Part shown: positions 53,705 to 63,714 of the stretch, one piece after another
Position numbering within the stretch: the first letter of the stretch is position 1
Layout of the letters: every line of letters starts with the position of its first letter
DNA from: Trametopsis cervina
Lineage: Eukaryota; Basidiomycota; Agaricomycetes; Polyporales; Irpicaceae
Assembly (NCBI GenBank): GCA_022385755.1
Contig: MU278373.1
Location: forward strand, 62,001-126,000
Direction: 5' to 3'
Length of the DNA stretch: 64,000 nt
Made by a program: the position numbers and the translations under genes
Notes under the pieces: generated by a model
Told to the model about the DNA's origin: nothing
Databases searched by the model: none
What the model saw: the letters and a program-made list of their open reading frames with translations, nothing else

Positions 53705-56170
53705 ATGTCTGTCACTTCAAACACTTCCCCCTGGAAGACTATCGACGTAGGAAACACGGCGCGTCTCTCCGAGGAATACTTGGCCGACTTCCCTCTCCCC
53801 ACACCCTCGCGACCTACCTCACCGCGCGCAGCAACTCCCTCGAGACTCTCCCCTGCACCTCCACTGCAGGAGCTATCTCCAGCCGACAAACCAGTCGCTC
53901 CGCAACTCACCCCATACGACGGGCCGACTCTTCCGCCGGCTCTCACTCCTCTGCCCGTCACGCCTCCTCCCAGGAAGACAAAGAAGACGGGTAAATCCCG
54001 AGCCAAGCGAATCAACACCGACCTCCCGCCTGCAGCTGACCTCGAACAGGCAATCCCGCCGAGCCAGAATTTCTTCGCGGCGCTGGAAACCTCGTTCACA
54101 GACCTGTCGGCGAGTGACGCTCCCTTGCAGTCCCATGCGCGTACGCGGGAACGGACCAGACCAGTGCGTACAACGTCAGACGCCTTCTGGCCAGCACTAA
54201 CTAGCCCGCAGAACGCAGAAATCTCCACGGCGGGAGGCCCTGACAGAACGGAACGGAAACGGCTCATTAATGCCACCTCTGCGAACCTGGCAGGTCTCTC
54301 GAACCGCTCAGCCAACCCCATTATGGGAGCGAGTGGTCGCCGAACATCAGGCCGTCACCCAGCACTCGACCATCTCCCGTCCATTCCTTGGCTAACCGAC
54401 GCAGACTTCTACCAAGTCCATGGTAGGCCCCGCGAAGGAGACGACGTCACAACTGAAGAAGCGGACGAACGCATGCACGATTTCGACAACGGCATCAATG
54501 ACTGGACGATCCTCACGGCAGACCAAATCAGAAACCGTGAAATACGGATGGCTAAAAACATCGAAGATCTGGAACTACGTCTTGGTCGAATTCCAATCCC
54601 AAGCATTCTCCCACTTGAGCTGGCGTACCCGAAACGCGCTGAACTCGCGAGACAAATCGCTATCAAAGAACGACGAGTGGCTTGGCCTCAGCCGGACGAA
54701 GACTACCGCCAATCGCCTATGCCCTTGTCCTTCCCGGAACAAAGCGAAGTTACCAATCTTCCTTCCCCTCGGAATAGCCATCGATCTCATCCTTCGGACG
54801 CCCGCAGCCCCTCTGTCGTCACGTACCAGATCACGGAAAGAGATGTTATACCGACGAACCCCGGACAGTCAGCTAGTCAACCACCGCTCCGACCACCCCG
54901 CACGCCTTCCCTCCCTCCACAACCATCTTCACCCTCCCCGCTCCTTTCGCCATTCCAGCTAGCATCCTCGCCGCTACCTGCATCAGACCCCGTGGAAGAT
55001 ATAGACATGGGAGAGCCCGTACAGCGTGCTGACATACCGAGCATCCCGGATGAAATGGCGCCTAACCCGCCACACACCCCGATCATCAAACACACACATC
55101 GTCTCCCGTATGCTCACCCCGCTGCTCATTGGCGACGACCACGCGGACCCCACCCGTCATGGTGGTTTAACAACCTAGCTCTCTCCCAGCTAGCGGGCTG
55201 GAAGTCATATCAGGGACCTTCAGTGCTCATTCGTCTCGCCTTTGAAGGCTGCCCGACCAAAGACACGGCAGCGTTGCGTACCACTCAGATCGAGAGCATC
55301 ATCACGGGAGCCCTGGGCCCAATCGAAGGCCTCCGCGTCGCCTTTCCAGCCCCATACATGATCCCCGGGGAACAGCAGAACGGGAATAAAGACCATACAA
55401 AAAGGCGTCCCAAACCTGGACAACCTCCGTACTCATACCTCGGCTTCGGAATCACAGACGAGATCCGCGAAACGCTGCTGAACCTGAAGGCTATCTCGAC
55501 CACGGAAGGGACAGTTTTCTTCACGCCGAACGAAAGCACTGTTGACTCTCTTTTACTCAGCGTGGAAGGGGTAGCTACTCGAACCACCCCGGACGAATTG
55601 ATAGCCCATCTACAAATAGTTTTCGACGCATGCAGCCTAGACGACGCTATCGATGCCGCTACTCCTACCAACCCACTCTTCGCCGAATTCACCCTCGAAG
55701 AAGCCAGATATATCGTACGACAATCCTTGCAAGTGACGATTCATGACGCACGATCTGCGGATGACAAACCCATCCGCATTGCACACATCTTCATACTACC
55801 ACCGACTGCAGTTCCAAAGCTCTGGCAGGACTTTAAAGACGCGGCACTATTGGCTAACTTCACCTCCTTTTTCTGGGGCATGGATATGGCCCCCTTCGAT
55901 GGTTGGCTGTGCGCGTGCTGCCACTCGGCGCTCCACCCCACTGACAAGTGTCCTGTTTTAACTGAAGCAGGGTGGTACCCACCTCCGAACCGTCCCAAGC
56001 CGACAACACCTCCTGCGCTCAAGCAAGCGGAAATTACTCCGCCCGACGACGGCACGAGCTTCACGACTATCAAGCCAACCTCCTCGACCAGAGGGGACGG
56101 CCGCCGCAAGAACAAGGGCCGCGGTAACCGTAACGGGAACGGTCGGGGTGGAGACAAAGCTCGAGGATAA
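53705..56170 (+). CDS. LINE ORF1 (Gag-like RNA-binding protein)
   Basis: 821 residues. The first 500 are Pro/Ser-rich and disordered, with basic patches (PPRKTKKTGKSRAKR). A folded region follows (WWFNNLALSQLAGWKSY, VLIRLAFEGCP, YLGFGITDEIRETLLNLKAI). A perfect retroviral-type zinc knuckle C-x2-C-x4-H-x4-C uses C736, C739, H744 and C749. The C-terminus is Gly/Arg/Lys-rich (RRKNKGRGNRNGNGRGG), suited to RNA binding. Its role is to coat the element RNA in the RNP. The start follows the sequence CTCGCTATGTC. Confidence 0.9.
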   Translation: MSVTSNTSPWKTIDVGNTARLSEEYLADFPLPTPSRPTSPRAATPSRLSPAPPLQELSPADKPVAPQLTPYDGPTLPPALTPLPVTPPPRKTKKTGKSRAKRINTDLPPAADLEQAIPPSQNFFAALETSFTDLSASDAPLQSHARTRERTRPVRTTSDAFWPALTSPQNAEISTAGGPDRTERKRLINATSANLAGLSNRSANPIMGASGRRTSGRHPALDHLPSIPWLTDADFYQVHGRPREGDDVTTEEADERMHDFDNGINDWTILTADQIRNREIRMAKNIEDLELRLGRIPIPSILPLELAYPKRAELARQIAIKERRVAWPQPDEDYRQSPMPLSFPEQSEVTNLPSPRNSHRSHPSDARSPSVVTYQITERDVIPTNPGQSASQPPLRPPRTPSLPPQPSSPSPLLSPFQLASSPLPASDPVEDIDMGEPVQRADIPSIPDEMAPNPPHTPIIKHTHRLPYAHPAAHWRRPRGPHPSWWFNNLALSQLAGWKSYQGPSVLIRLAFEGCPTKDTAALRTTQIESIITGALGPIEGLRVAFPAPYMIPGEQQNGNKDHTKRRPKPGQPPYSYLGFGITDEIRETLLNLKAISTTEGTVFFTPNESTVDSLLLSVEGVATRTTPDELIAHLQIVFDACSLDDAIDAATPTNPLFAEFTLEEARYIVRQSLQVTIHDARSADDKPIRIAHIFILPPTAVPKLWQDFKDAALLANFTSFFWGMDMAPFDGWLCACCHSALHPTDKCPVLTEAGWYPPPNRPKPTTPPALKQAEITPPDDGTSFTTIKPTSSTRGDGRRKNKGRGNRNGNGRGGDKARG

Positions 56171-56568
56171 ATAGTCTTGAATAATCTCCTTGTACGAATG
56201 ATTGAATACCTCCGAATGCGCATTTTACTCGCTTCCTTTCCGTTGTCTTCTTAACTGCCTGCTTCGACCACTGAGACCCAAATATACTGGGCCGTGCCTC
56301 GGCACGGTGACAGGAAAGTCTTTCACGTCGCAAAACTGTTGTGGGCATGAACCTCCCACTGGGCATAAGGACACCCCATGCCGCGATAACTGATACTTAA
56401 GCACGGCGGGGTGCCCAGGTTCTTACATCTCCGGATCGGTCGTTACGGAGTTGGAAATTGCCTATTTAGGCCGACCGCACCCAAGTACAATCACAAGAAA
56501 ACGAACACTCAACGGTAAACACTCACGGCACGGCTACTCTCCTCGATGAGGCTCGAGACGCCCGGCGT
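56171..56568 (+). other. LINE inter-ORF spacer with two strong hairpins
   Basis: CCGTGCC-TC-GGCACGG (56292-56307) is a perfect 7-bp stem. A second stem pairs CACCCC/GCCG (56372-56383) with CGGC/GGGGTG (56404-56413). ORF2 must be translated from the same RNA across this gap of about 400 nt. Confidence 0.7.
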
Positions 56569-59500
56569 TTGCCCGCCAACCTGGGCGCTGAGGACGGCCT
56601 CAACGAGATCGGCGACGGGAACAGTAATATACCCCAACATTATGATACCCACTCTTCGCGTCTTGCTGCGCGACCTAATACACCCAATGATAACAATATG
56701 GGAGACAATGGTGCTACCGCACCCCACAGCCCGCATACGAACACGCTGGACGAAAACCCTGCACATTTGCACCTCTCGCCCCCGCCCTCCAGCTTTCTTT
56801 CGTACGTAACAATGCCCTCCCCACAACCTCCATCCATCCCTCTACTCCACAGAACGGCGCGGTCCGAGAGTGCTCGACCGATGGGGCCACTTGATCACAG
56901 CAGGCCGCACCGTCGGGAATCTTCACTACCCCAACCTACGATGGCCCCCCTTTCCTCAGTCAACAGACATCCGGAGAACACAGACTTAGATCGCCCTCAG
57001 TCTCCGTCGGCCAATGTCACACCTCCTGTGCCAAACCAACCGCAAGCGAATCCCAAAAAGAAAAAACGCCTCTACAACAAACGCACGGCAGCGACGCTGC
57101 GACTAGCCTCGCTAAACATGAAAGGAAGGGGTACCCTGAACGGGGCAGTAAGTGACAAGTGGATGCGTATTAACCAAGTTCTACGCGAAGAGCGCACCGC
57201 AATCCTTGCCATACAGGAAGCGCACCTCGACCAGGCTTATGTTGACCAGCTGCTGACTCTCTTTGGAGCCCGGCTCTCCATCCACTTCTCAGCCTCTCCC
57301 GGCCGCGAACGAACCGCACACGGTGTAGCCTTCGTCATTAACAAGGACCGTTTGGACGCTTCCCAAATCTCCTCCGTCGACATCATCCCAGGAAGAGCTA
57401 TACTGCTCAAAGTAGTTTGGCACAAGGGTACGATCCTTCACATTTTGAATGTCTACGCCCCAAACGTCACATCCCAGAACGCTCTCTTCTGGGAAGAACT
57501 CACAGAAAAATTCTCCAGCAACTCTTTCCCGCGGCCGGACATCATACTTGGCGACTTCAATGTCGTCGAGGACGCGATCGACCGCCTCCCGGCACGTAAC
57601 GACCCTGTTCGAGCAACGAGCGCCCTCTATGATCTACACTCCATGCTCGGGCTGGTGGACGGATGGAGAACCGAGAACCCTCACGAAAAATCATACACCT
57701 ACGCTCAAGATCACGGCACGAGCCTATCGAGGCTGGACCGCGTATACCTCACCCCGGAACTTGCCAAATCGGCCTCAGACTGGGTAACAAAAGTCGTCGC
57801 AGGTATCCCCACGGATCACAGTCTCGTGTCCGTAACTATCTCCGACCGCTCAGCGCCGTACATCGGAAAGGGCCGTTGGGTCTTTCCCCGGGCAGCCCTC
57901 TCGGACCATGCTTTCACCGCCTACGTCATTTCGGCGGGCAGAACCCTCTTACAGTCCATACCTGATGACAACCTCCGCGATGAACACCACAATGTCCAAA
58001 CCCTCTACGCTCAATTTAAACGAGATGTCACGAAACGCGCGAGGGACTCCGCGAAAGTTAACATTCCCAAACTTAACAGACGAATCATGAAACTACGAAC
58101 GGAACGTGATAATCTCCTCAACTCTACCGACCCACACCCGGCCGTGGATGTACCCTTCGAAGCCGCGATCCTGCTGCAACGCATTAAGGATCTCGAGGCT
58201 CGACGGTTTGGAGCCTCTAGACGAGCAGTTGCGGCACGCAGCTGGGCTACAAATGAGGAAATCTCCCAACCCTGGATAGCTCGCAACACTCCCAAAAAGC
58301 CCCGCGACTTCTTTATGGAAATCAGGGACCCGTCCTCTGGATGGCCCAGGGGAAATCCCCTCTTCGACGACGCCAACCTTCCTCGCTACGCCACGCGCAC
58401 AGAAGACATGGCGACTTTGGCACGAAACTATCACGACAACGTCCAGGGCTCTGACATCCATCCAACTACTCCCTCCGCGCGACGTGACCACATCCGCACA
58501 GCTACCAACCATATCCGCCGTAAATTGCCCCCGGAGGCATACCACGCCTTAGAATCGACCATCTCGGAAGACGATCTCGCGACGGCGCTTAATCTATGCG
58601 CCGCAGGCAGAGCCACAGGCTTAGACGGCATCCCGTATGAGTTCTGGAAGGACCTCCACCGCCAACACCTGGCCGGACAGAAAAACCAAACAGACACCTT
58701 CGATGTCCTTCGCTTACTGAGCCTGCTATACAAAGACATCACCGACCACGGTCTGGTTGACGGATCCACCTTCGCCGAAGGATGGATTATGCCACTATAC
58801 AAAAAAGGAGACCGACGGGAAATAGCCAACTATCGGCCGATTACCCTCCTGAACTCGGACTACAAACTACTTACAAAAGCCCTCTCGATCAGACTGGCCA
58901 CATGGATACACACCGTCATTCACCCTGACCAAGCCGGTTTCATCCCCGGGAGGTCCATTTTCGACCAAACGAACCTTGCACGGATGATGGCAGACTATGG
59001 GGAAGCTATGGAAGAAAATGGGGCAATCATCGCCCTCGATCAAGAAAAAGCGTACGACAGAGTGCGTCACGACTACCTCTGGGAAGTCTTGGATGCGATA
59101 GGGGCTCCACCCACATTCATCCAACTAATTCGTAACCTCTACCAGAATGCGAATTCCGTTGTAGCGATAAATGGCGTTTTCAGCGACACTTTCCGAATTA
59201 CCCGTGGAGTGCGCCAGGGTGACCCTCTGTCATGCCTACTTTTCGACATCGCTATTGAACCCATGGCAGAAATGTTGCGCCAGTCCGACCTAGTAGGTTT
59301 CCAACTCCCAGGCATGTCCGAACGCCTTATTACTACCCTTTTTGCAGACGACACCACAGTATATCTCGCACAACAAGACGACTACGCTCGTCTCCAGCAC
59401 ATCCTCGCAAGCTGGTGCCTGGCGGCAGGGGCGAAATTTAACCTCAATAAAACGGAAATAATACCGATCGGCACGACGGACTATCGCTCTCAAGTGGCCC

Positions 59501-62010
59501 ACACGCGTAGGCTCAATGCCCTCTCCGACATCCTCCCGCCGGACGTCCATGTCGTTCCCGACGGCCTTCCAGTCCGGGTCCTGGGAGTCTGGATAGGCAA
59601 TGCAATCGATCAACTGGTCCCTTGGACCGCGCTTCTAAAAAAGATGCAACTTAGACTACAAGAATGGGACCGCCAAGGTACGACCATAATCAGTCGAGTA
59701 GCGATCGTTAACATGGAGGTAGGCGGCAGGATCCAATACCTAGCGAAAGTACAGGGAGTACCTCCACCTGTCATTACGGCTATAAAAAAGATCATCCAGA
59801 ACTTCATCTGGCGTGACAAGCGCACTCCACCCATCAATCTCGACACGCTATGCCTTCCACCGCAGGAAGGTGGGTTGGGCCTACTAGACATTGCGACTCG
59901 CATCAACGCCATCACCCTGACGTGGCTAAAACCTTTCCTAGACCTTTCTCCGACCAGGCCGACATGGGCCTACGCGGCGGATTCCTTACTAGCGCTCCAC
60001 GCGAAGAAACAGGGTCCCACCCTAGACAATTCGGTTAAACTCAATGTTTTCCTGCAGAATTGGTCGGTGAGCACAGCAGCTGCATCACCCCTGCCTCACT
60101 ACCTGAAAGACATGATCCTCCTAGCAAAACGCGCTGGAGTAAACTTCAATGCCATCAAACTTGGCCCCTCCCTGAAACGGAAAATGCCACTATGGTTGCA
60201 TCTGGGGGCGACCGACCCTCTCTTCCGCCTGTTGAACGGAAAAGCTGGTCGCTGCTTGAGGAAAAACCACCATATACGTTCGGTCGACCAAGCAGCCACC
60301 CTGGCCGAGTACGGAGATTTGACCATGCTGCCAACGGTCCACCACTACCCCAAACGGGATTGCTGCGCGGGATGTCGGCGGGTGCGCGAAATACACTCCT
60401 GCCCCCATCCTTTTCTCTGCTACACGGTGACGAAAGAATTCCTACTCTCCCTGCCCCAGAAATGGAACCCCGCGGTATGCCACACGCCAGACGGTCTGTC
60501 CTTGACCGGCCGCCGCCAGCGGCGTAACGAACGCAGGAGTGCTACGAATCGCGCCACACTGTTCAACCCCTCCATCACCGTACAGGATGATCTCTCTGCG
60601 TGTTTTCGAATCTTCACTTCTCCCGACGCGACTTGTCACGACACCGCCAACCGCCTCGCCACGCGAACTATACGCCACAGCAAAATCACGGCCTTCACAG
60701 CGGGTTTCCTAACTACCGTGGGTAGCGAGAATGCTAAAGCGGGCGGAGGTCTGTGGATCGGTCTGAACCATCCCCTTAATACAGAGCTACGCGCCCCCGG
60801 CGCCCTCCAGACCTCCGACACAGGCGAACTGGCGGCGGTCTTACATTGCCTGCGCTCTGTACCCAAGGTTTCCCCCCTTTGTATCATCGTCCGCTCGCAA
60901 TACGTCTTACAGGGAGTCCTCCGCCTTTCCACCGTGTGGGAAAGCCGCGGTTGGATCAGGGTACCTAACACAACGTTCTTTCGCCCCATCCTGGCGGAAT
61001 GCCGCGCTAGAAAAGCCCCTACATCTTTCCAACTAGCTGGTGTCCACACTAGCACGAACGGATCTCTAGGAGCCTCACAGCTTGCTGCCAACGGGGCACA
61101 CCTCCCCCCCGTGGCAGAACCGGAAGAGTCGACCGTCGAACGTTTCTTGCTAAGTGGCGCCCAACTCTCTACCATCTCTCAATCCAACATTTACCGGGGT
61201 CTCCGTGACAGGTTGACACACCAACCGCGACGCCCGACAGCGTTCGCTTTGGAAACAGTACGCCAATACATACACGACCTACACGGCGCTACCCCATCCG
61301 ACGCCGCCATCTGGAAAGCAACACGCCAGCGTACCCACGGGAGACCGATCCAAGCTTTCCTCTGGAAATTACTCCACCTTGGTTTCCCATGTGGTGAATG
61401 GTGGCTGCACATTAAGGGATACGAGCACCGCGCATTATGCACGGCTTGTGACAAGGTGGACTCTATGTCCCATATCCTCACCGAATGTACGGTCCCGGGC
61501 CAACGGCTCATCTGGAATTGTGTCCACTGGATGCTTCGTAAGCGAATGCTCTCTCCCCCCCCGGTCTCTCTGGGCATGATAGCGGGGGTGAATCTACTGA
61601 CTGCGCGAACGTCGGCCGGGACACCGGCCCCAGGGACATCCCGGCTCCTCCAAGTCGCGGTGGCGGAGTCGGCTTACCTAATATGGAAAATGCGGTGCGA
61701 ACGAGTCATCGAGTTCGACGACGATTCCAACGCACGGTTGACCCCGGATCGCATTGTCTCTCGCTGGACGACCACTATCAACAAGCGCTTAGCGCTGGAC
61801 GTCGAGCTCACCCGCCAGTCCATCCCAGTGCAGCGACGCCTGGAACGTACCATAGTCCTATCTACGTGGGCGGGAACTCTGCAGGACGAACATTCCTTGC
61901 CGGACGACTGGTTATTTAACTCAGGGGTTTTAGTGGGTAGGCCGGAACTGGAGCCGGACCCGGCCGGGGGATCGCGTTGTGTTCCCTCGGACTGGGTTGC
62001 GGATCGATGA
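56569..62010 (+). CDS. LINE ORF2: endonuclease, reverse transcriptase, RNase H-like domain, zinc finger
   Basis: 1813 residues. After a disordered 170-residue start comes the apurinic-type endonuclease with N183 (SLNMKG), E217 (IQEAHL), D329 and N331 (GDFN) and H417 (DHSLVSV), all catalytic residues present. Reverse transcriptase follows: KKGDRREIANYRPITLLNSD, AGFIPGRSIFDQTN, DQEKAYDRV, GVRQGDPLSC and FADD at 925-928. An RNase H-fold domain around residues 1375-1510 has only one of the four catalytic acids: A1378, E1420, R1442 and S1503 stand where D, E, D and D are expected. A C-x2-C-x7-H-x4-C finger uses C1624, C1627, H1635 and C1640. The start could be a later Met, since the first 100 residues are unconserved in type. 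Confidence 0.95.
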   Translation: MPANLGAEDGLNEIGDGNSNIPQHYDTHSSRLAARPNTPNDNNMGDNGATAPHSPHTNTLDENPAHLHLSPPPSSFLSYVTMPSPQPPSIPLLHRTARSESARPMGPLDHSRPHRRESSLPQPTMAPLSSVNRHPENTDLDRPQSPSANVTPPVPNQPQANPKKKKRLYNKRTAATLRLASLNMKGRGTLNGAVSDKWMRINQVLREERTAILAIQEAHLDQAYVDQLLTLFGARLSIHFSASPGRERTAHGVAFVINKDRLDASQISSVDIIPGRAILLKVVWHKGTILHILNVYAPNVTSQNALFWEELTEKFSSNSFPRPDIILGDFNVVEDAIDRLPARNDPVRATSALYDLHSMLGLVDGWRTENPHEKSYTYAQDHGTSLSRLDRVYLTPELAKSASDWVTKVVAGIPTDHSLVSVTISDRSAPYIGKGRWVFPRAALSDHAFTAYVISAGRTLLQSIPDDNLRDEHHNVQTLYAQFKRDVTKRARDSAKVNIPKLNRRIMKLRTERDNLLNSTDPHPAVDVPFEAAILLQRIKDLEARRFGASRRAVAARSWATNEEISQPWIARNTPKKPRDFFMEIRDPSSGWPRGNPLFDDANLPRYATRTEDMATLARNYHDNVQGSDIHPTTPSARRDHIRTATNHIRRKLPPEAYHALESTISEDDLATALNLCAAGRATGLDGIPYEFWKDLHRQHLAGQKNQTDTFDVLRLLSLLYKDITDHGLVDGSTFAEGWIMPLYKKGDRREIANYRPITLLNSDYKLLTKALSIRLATWIHTVIHPDQAGFIPGRSIFDQTNLARMMADYGEAMEENGAIIALDQEKAYDRVRHDYLWEVLDAIGAPPTFIQLIRNLYQNANSVVAINGVFSDTFRITRGVRQGDPLSCLLFDIAIEPMAEMLRQSDLVGFQLPGMSERLITTLFADDTTVYLAQQDDYARLQHILASWCLAAGAKFNLNKTEIIPIGTTDYRSQVAHTRRLNALSDILPPDVHVVPDGLPVRVLGVWIGNAIDQLVPWTALLKKMQLRLQEWDRQGTTIISRVAIVNMEVGGRIQYLAKVQGVPPPVITAIKKIIQNFIWRDKRTPPINLDTLCLPPQEGGLGLLDIATRINAITLTWLKPFLDLSPTRPTWAYAADSLLALHAKKQGPTLDNSVKLNVFLQNWSVSTAAASPLPHYLKDMILLAKRAGVNFNAIKLGPSLKRKMPLWLHLGATDPLFRLLNGKAGRCLRKNHHIRSVDQAATLAEYGDLTMLPTVHHYPKRDCCAGCRRVREIHSCPHPFLCYTVTKEFLLSLPQKWNPAVCHTPDGLSLTGRRQRRNERRSATNRATLFNPSITVQDDLSACFRIFTSPDATCHDTANRLATRTIRHSKITAFTAGFLTTVGSENAKAGGGLWIGLNHPLNTELRAPGALQTSDTGELAAVLHCLRSVPKVSPLCIIVRSQYVLQGVLRLSTVWESRGWIRVPNTTFFRPILAECRARKAPTSFQLAGVHTSTNGSLGASQLAANGAHLPPVAEPEESTVERFLLSGAQLSTISQSNIYRGLRDRLTHQPRRPTAFALETVRQYIHDLHGATPSDAAIWKATRQRTHGRPIQAFLWKLLHLGFPCGEWWLHIKGYEHRALCTACDKVDSMSHILTECTVPGQRLIWNCVHWMLRKRMLSPPPVSLGMIAGVNLLTARTSAGTPAPGTSRLLQVAVAESAYLIWKMRCERVIEFDDDSNARLTPDRIVSRWTTTINKRLALDVELTRQSIPVQRRLERTIVLSTWAGTLQDEHSLPDDWLFNSGVLVGRPELEPDPAGGSRCVPSDWVADR

Positions 62011-62024
62011 TAGTCAGGCTAGCC

Positions 62025-62156
62025 CCACACGACCTCATCCTGTGTGGATGTGGGTGTGCACCAATGCATTTCCTCTGTGATGTATTTGTTACTCAGCGGG
62101 TGAGATCCCCTCGTACAAGCAGGACCGGTGGGGACCGCTAAGCGGACTGCCACCGG
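62025..62156 (+). other. LINE 3' UTR hairpins
   Basis: CCACAC (62025-62030) pairs with GTGTGG (62042-62047). Near the tail a nested hairpin has outer arms CCGGTGG (62125-62131) and CCACCGG (62150-62156), and inner arms CCGC (62135-62138) and GCGG (62142-62145). The second ends 15 nt before the A tract, where LINE reverse transcriptases bind their template. Confidence 0.7.
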
Positions 62157-62170
62157 GCCATTTGGCTCAT

Positions 62171-62227
<57 letters not shown>

Positions 62228-62232
<5 letters not shown>

Positions 62233-62244
62233 CGGGTTAGACTT
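62228..62244. repeat. Target-site duplication, 3' copy
   Basis: GAGAACGGGTTAGACTT, identical to 51473-51489. Confidence 0.95.
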
Positions 62245-62654
62245 CATGCCTAATCAACCGCAGCACAGATACAGCCACTTACATCGCCTTGAACCAAGAG
62301 TTAAACTAGCCATACAAGTGCGTGTGAGTACATTTCTCGTGCTTGATCACAGCTGAGCCCCACGTGTGCGGGCGGTCCACTATACACGCCTGTAGTGCGT
62401 TGCGACCAGACTGGCGGTTCAGAGAAGTGATATCATAGCACTCCATTGAGCAGAATCTATAGTGACCAAAGAGCTGTACAAGTATCAGTGTGTAGAAGCA
62501 AAGAAAACGAAAGAGTCGCTGTCTCCGCAACTTGATCTGCGATCACGTGGACGCGTCCCGCACGCGACGCGACTCGCCGCTATTCTTCCTTCCTGCCACT
62601 ACAGCTACTCTCTTCTATCCACATCCCTTTCCCTTTCTTACGCCTTGCCACAAA
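62245..62654. other. SMT3 promoter, separated from lectin 2 by the LINE
   Basis: Before the insertion this was contiguous with the lectin 2 promoter, about 510 bp between the two start codons. The last 80 bases are pyrimidine-rich. No TATA box was seen. Confidence 0.6.
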
Positions 62655-63202
62655 ATGACACAAGAGGAGGACGTCAAGCCTAAACTGAACATCAATGTAA
62701 TCTATGAGGGACACTGTACGTTCATACACAATCTATTCTGGTAGCGGTGCCATCCCCATACTTTCACCAGCTGTGTCAGTAAAGGTTAAACCCATAACAC
62801 CTTTCTCGAAGGTCTTTGAAGCAGCTGAGGTCAGTCCACTTGTTGCAGTTCATAGCCCTGTCCCCCACACAAGCCTCTCCCCACAGAAACGGTTCGGCAT
62901 ACAAGCAGGTATACCCCCTTGGATTTGGTTCATTCCGGCCACTCTACACATGTTCACGGGCCTATAGGGACATTCAAGTTTACTTTCGAAGGGAATCGAG
63001 TGCGCCCGGAGGAGACACCGCTAGACGTGAGTCTGACGATCATGCACACCCTTGTATGACTGACTTCCCTCGGCATTCATTCAGCATGACATGGAAGATG
63101 GAGACAACATTGATGCACATCTAGAACAGGTATGTCATTGACTGTCCTCTGTTCTTCCATCCCTTCTCCTGATACTCTCTGAAGATAGGCGGGTCGGACT
63201 AG
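62655..63202 (+). CDS. SMT3: SUMO (Smt3)
   Basis: Phased join 62655..62715, 62771..62829, 62887..62908, 62968..63026, 63085..63129, 63185..63202, giving 87 residues. The small ubiquitin-like modifier is conjugated to lysines of mostly nuclear proteins. The beta-grasp fold is plain: KPKLNINVIYEG, VKVKPITPFSKVFEAAEKRF, GTFKFTFEGNRVRPEETP, DMEDGDNIDAHLEQ, then IGG. The di-glycine is G84-G85, followed by Ser-Asp, so a Ulp1-type protease must remove two residues. The N-terminal extension is short. The last acceptor was chosen as GAAG|ATAGGC because only it yields the GG. Confidence 0.95.
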
Positions 63203-63714
63203 ATGACACTACTAACCATTCACGCAACGCTCCGCTCTTTGCTGCGCAATGTATCCATAGGTTCAATCGCTGCTATCCTGCTTACTGACGATCTCTCGTG
63301 TGCTTGAACGTACGGGCCCGGCCCTTCCGATTCAGCTCTTTTCGGTCAATGCCTGGCGAGACCTGCAATACATCACGGGCCACCACGTAGCTAACAACAC
63401 ATTTGACACTTTCCTCTCTTGCGCTTCCTGTATACCGATCGAATGTAATACTACTGAGGATCTCATGCACGAATAAAATGCGTGGAGTTGCGTACGCACT
63501 TGACTTAAGCAGTCTCGTATAGGCGCGCTGTGTGAGCTGTGGCGGGGCACTCATCCCTCCTCACAGCCATCATCTCAGTCAGAGATTCCATCCACAAAGG
63601 ACACCTCAGTCTACTTGCTACATTTCTGAGCCGTCCTATTGGTCTTTCACACCATCAACTTCACATTCGTGCCATGGCAAAGTCATAAACCACACTATTC
63701 ATAAGATAATTGCC
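63203..63714. other. Intergenic region with a short upstream ORF
   Basis: It contains the 3' flank of SMT3 and the promoter of the Atg22-like gene. ATGGCAAAGTCATAA at 63674-63688 is a four-codon uORF in a good context (GCCATGG), 26 nt before the main start. Confidence 0.5.

Larger units (their letters stand above)
51490..62227 (+). mobile_element. Full-length Tad1-type LINE retrotransposon
   Basis: The element is 10.7 kb and bounded by a perfect 17-bp target duplication; it ends in 56 uninterrupted A residues (62172-62227). It contains a 5' region of about 2.2 kb with an extra ORF, ORF1 with a CCHC knuckle, a 400-bp inter-ORF spacer with hairpins, and ORF2 with endonuclease, reverse transcriptase, RNase H-like domain and zinc finger. 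An apurinic endonuclease plus RNase H is the architecture of the fungal Tad1 clade. All ORFs are open, there are no introns, and the tail is unmutated, so it inserted recently and may be active. The minus strand of the element carries only shadow frames. Confidence 0.95.

Noticed and set aside
53692..54321. 209-codon minus-strand frame opposite LINE ORF1
   Set aside because: It is a shadow of ORF1 codon bias; ORF1 has a zinc knuckle and is 821 codons long.
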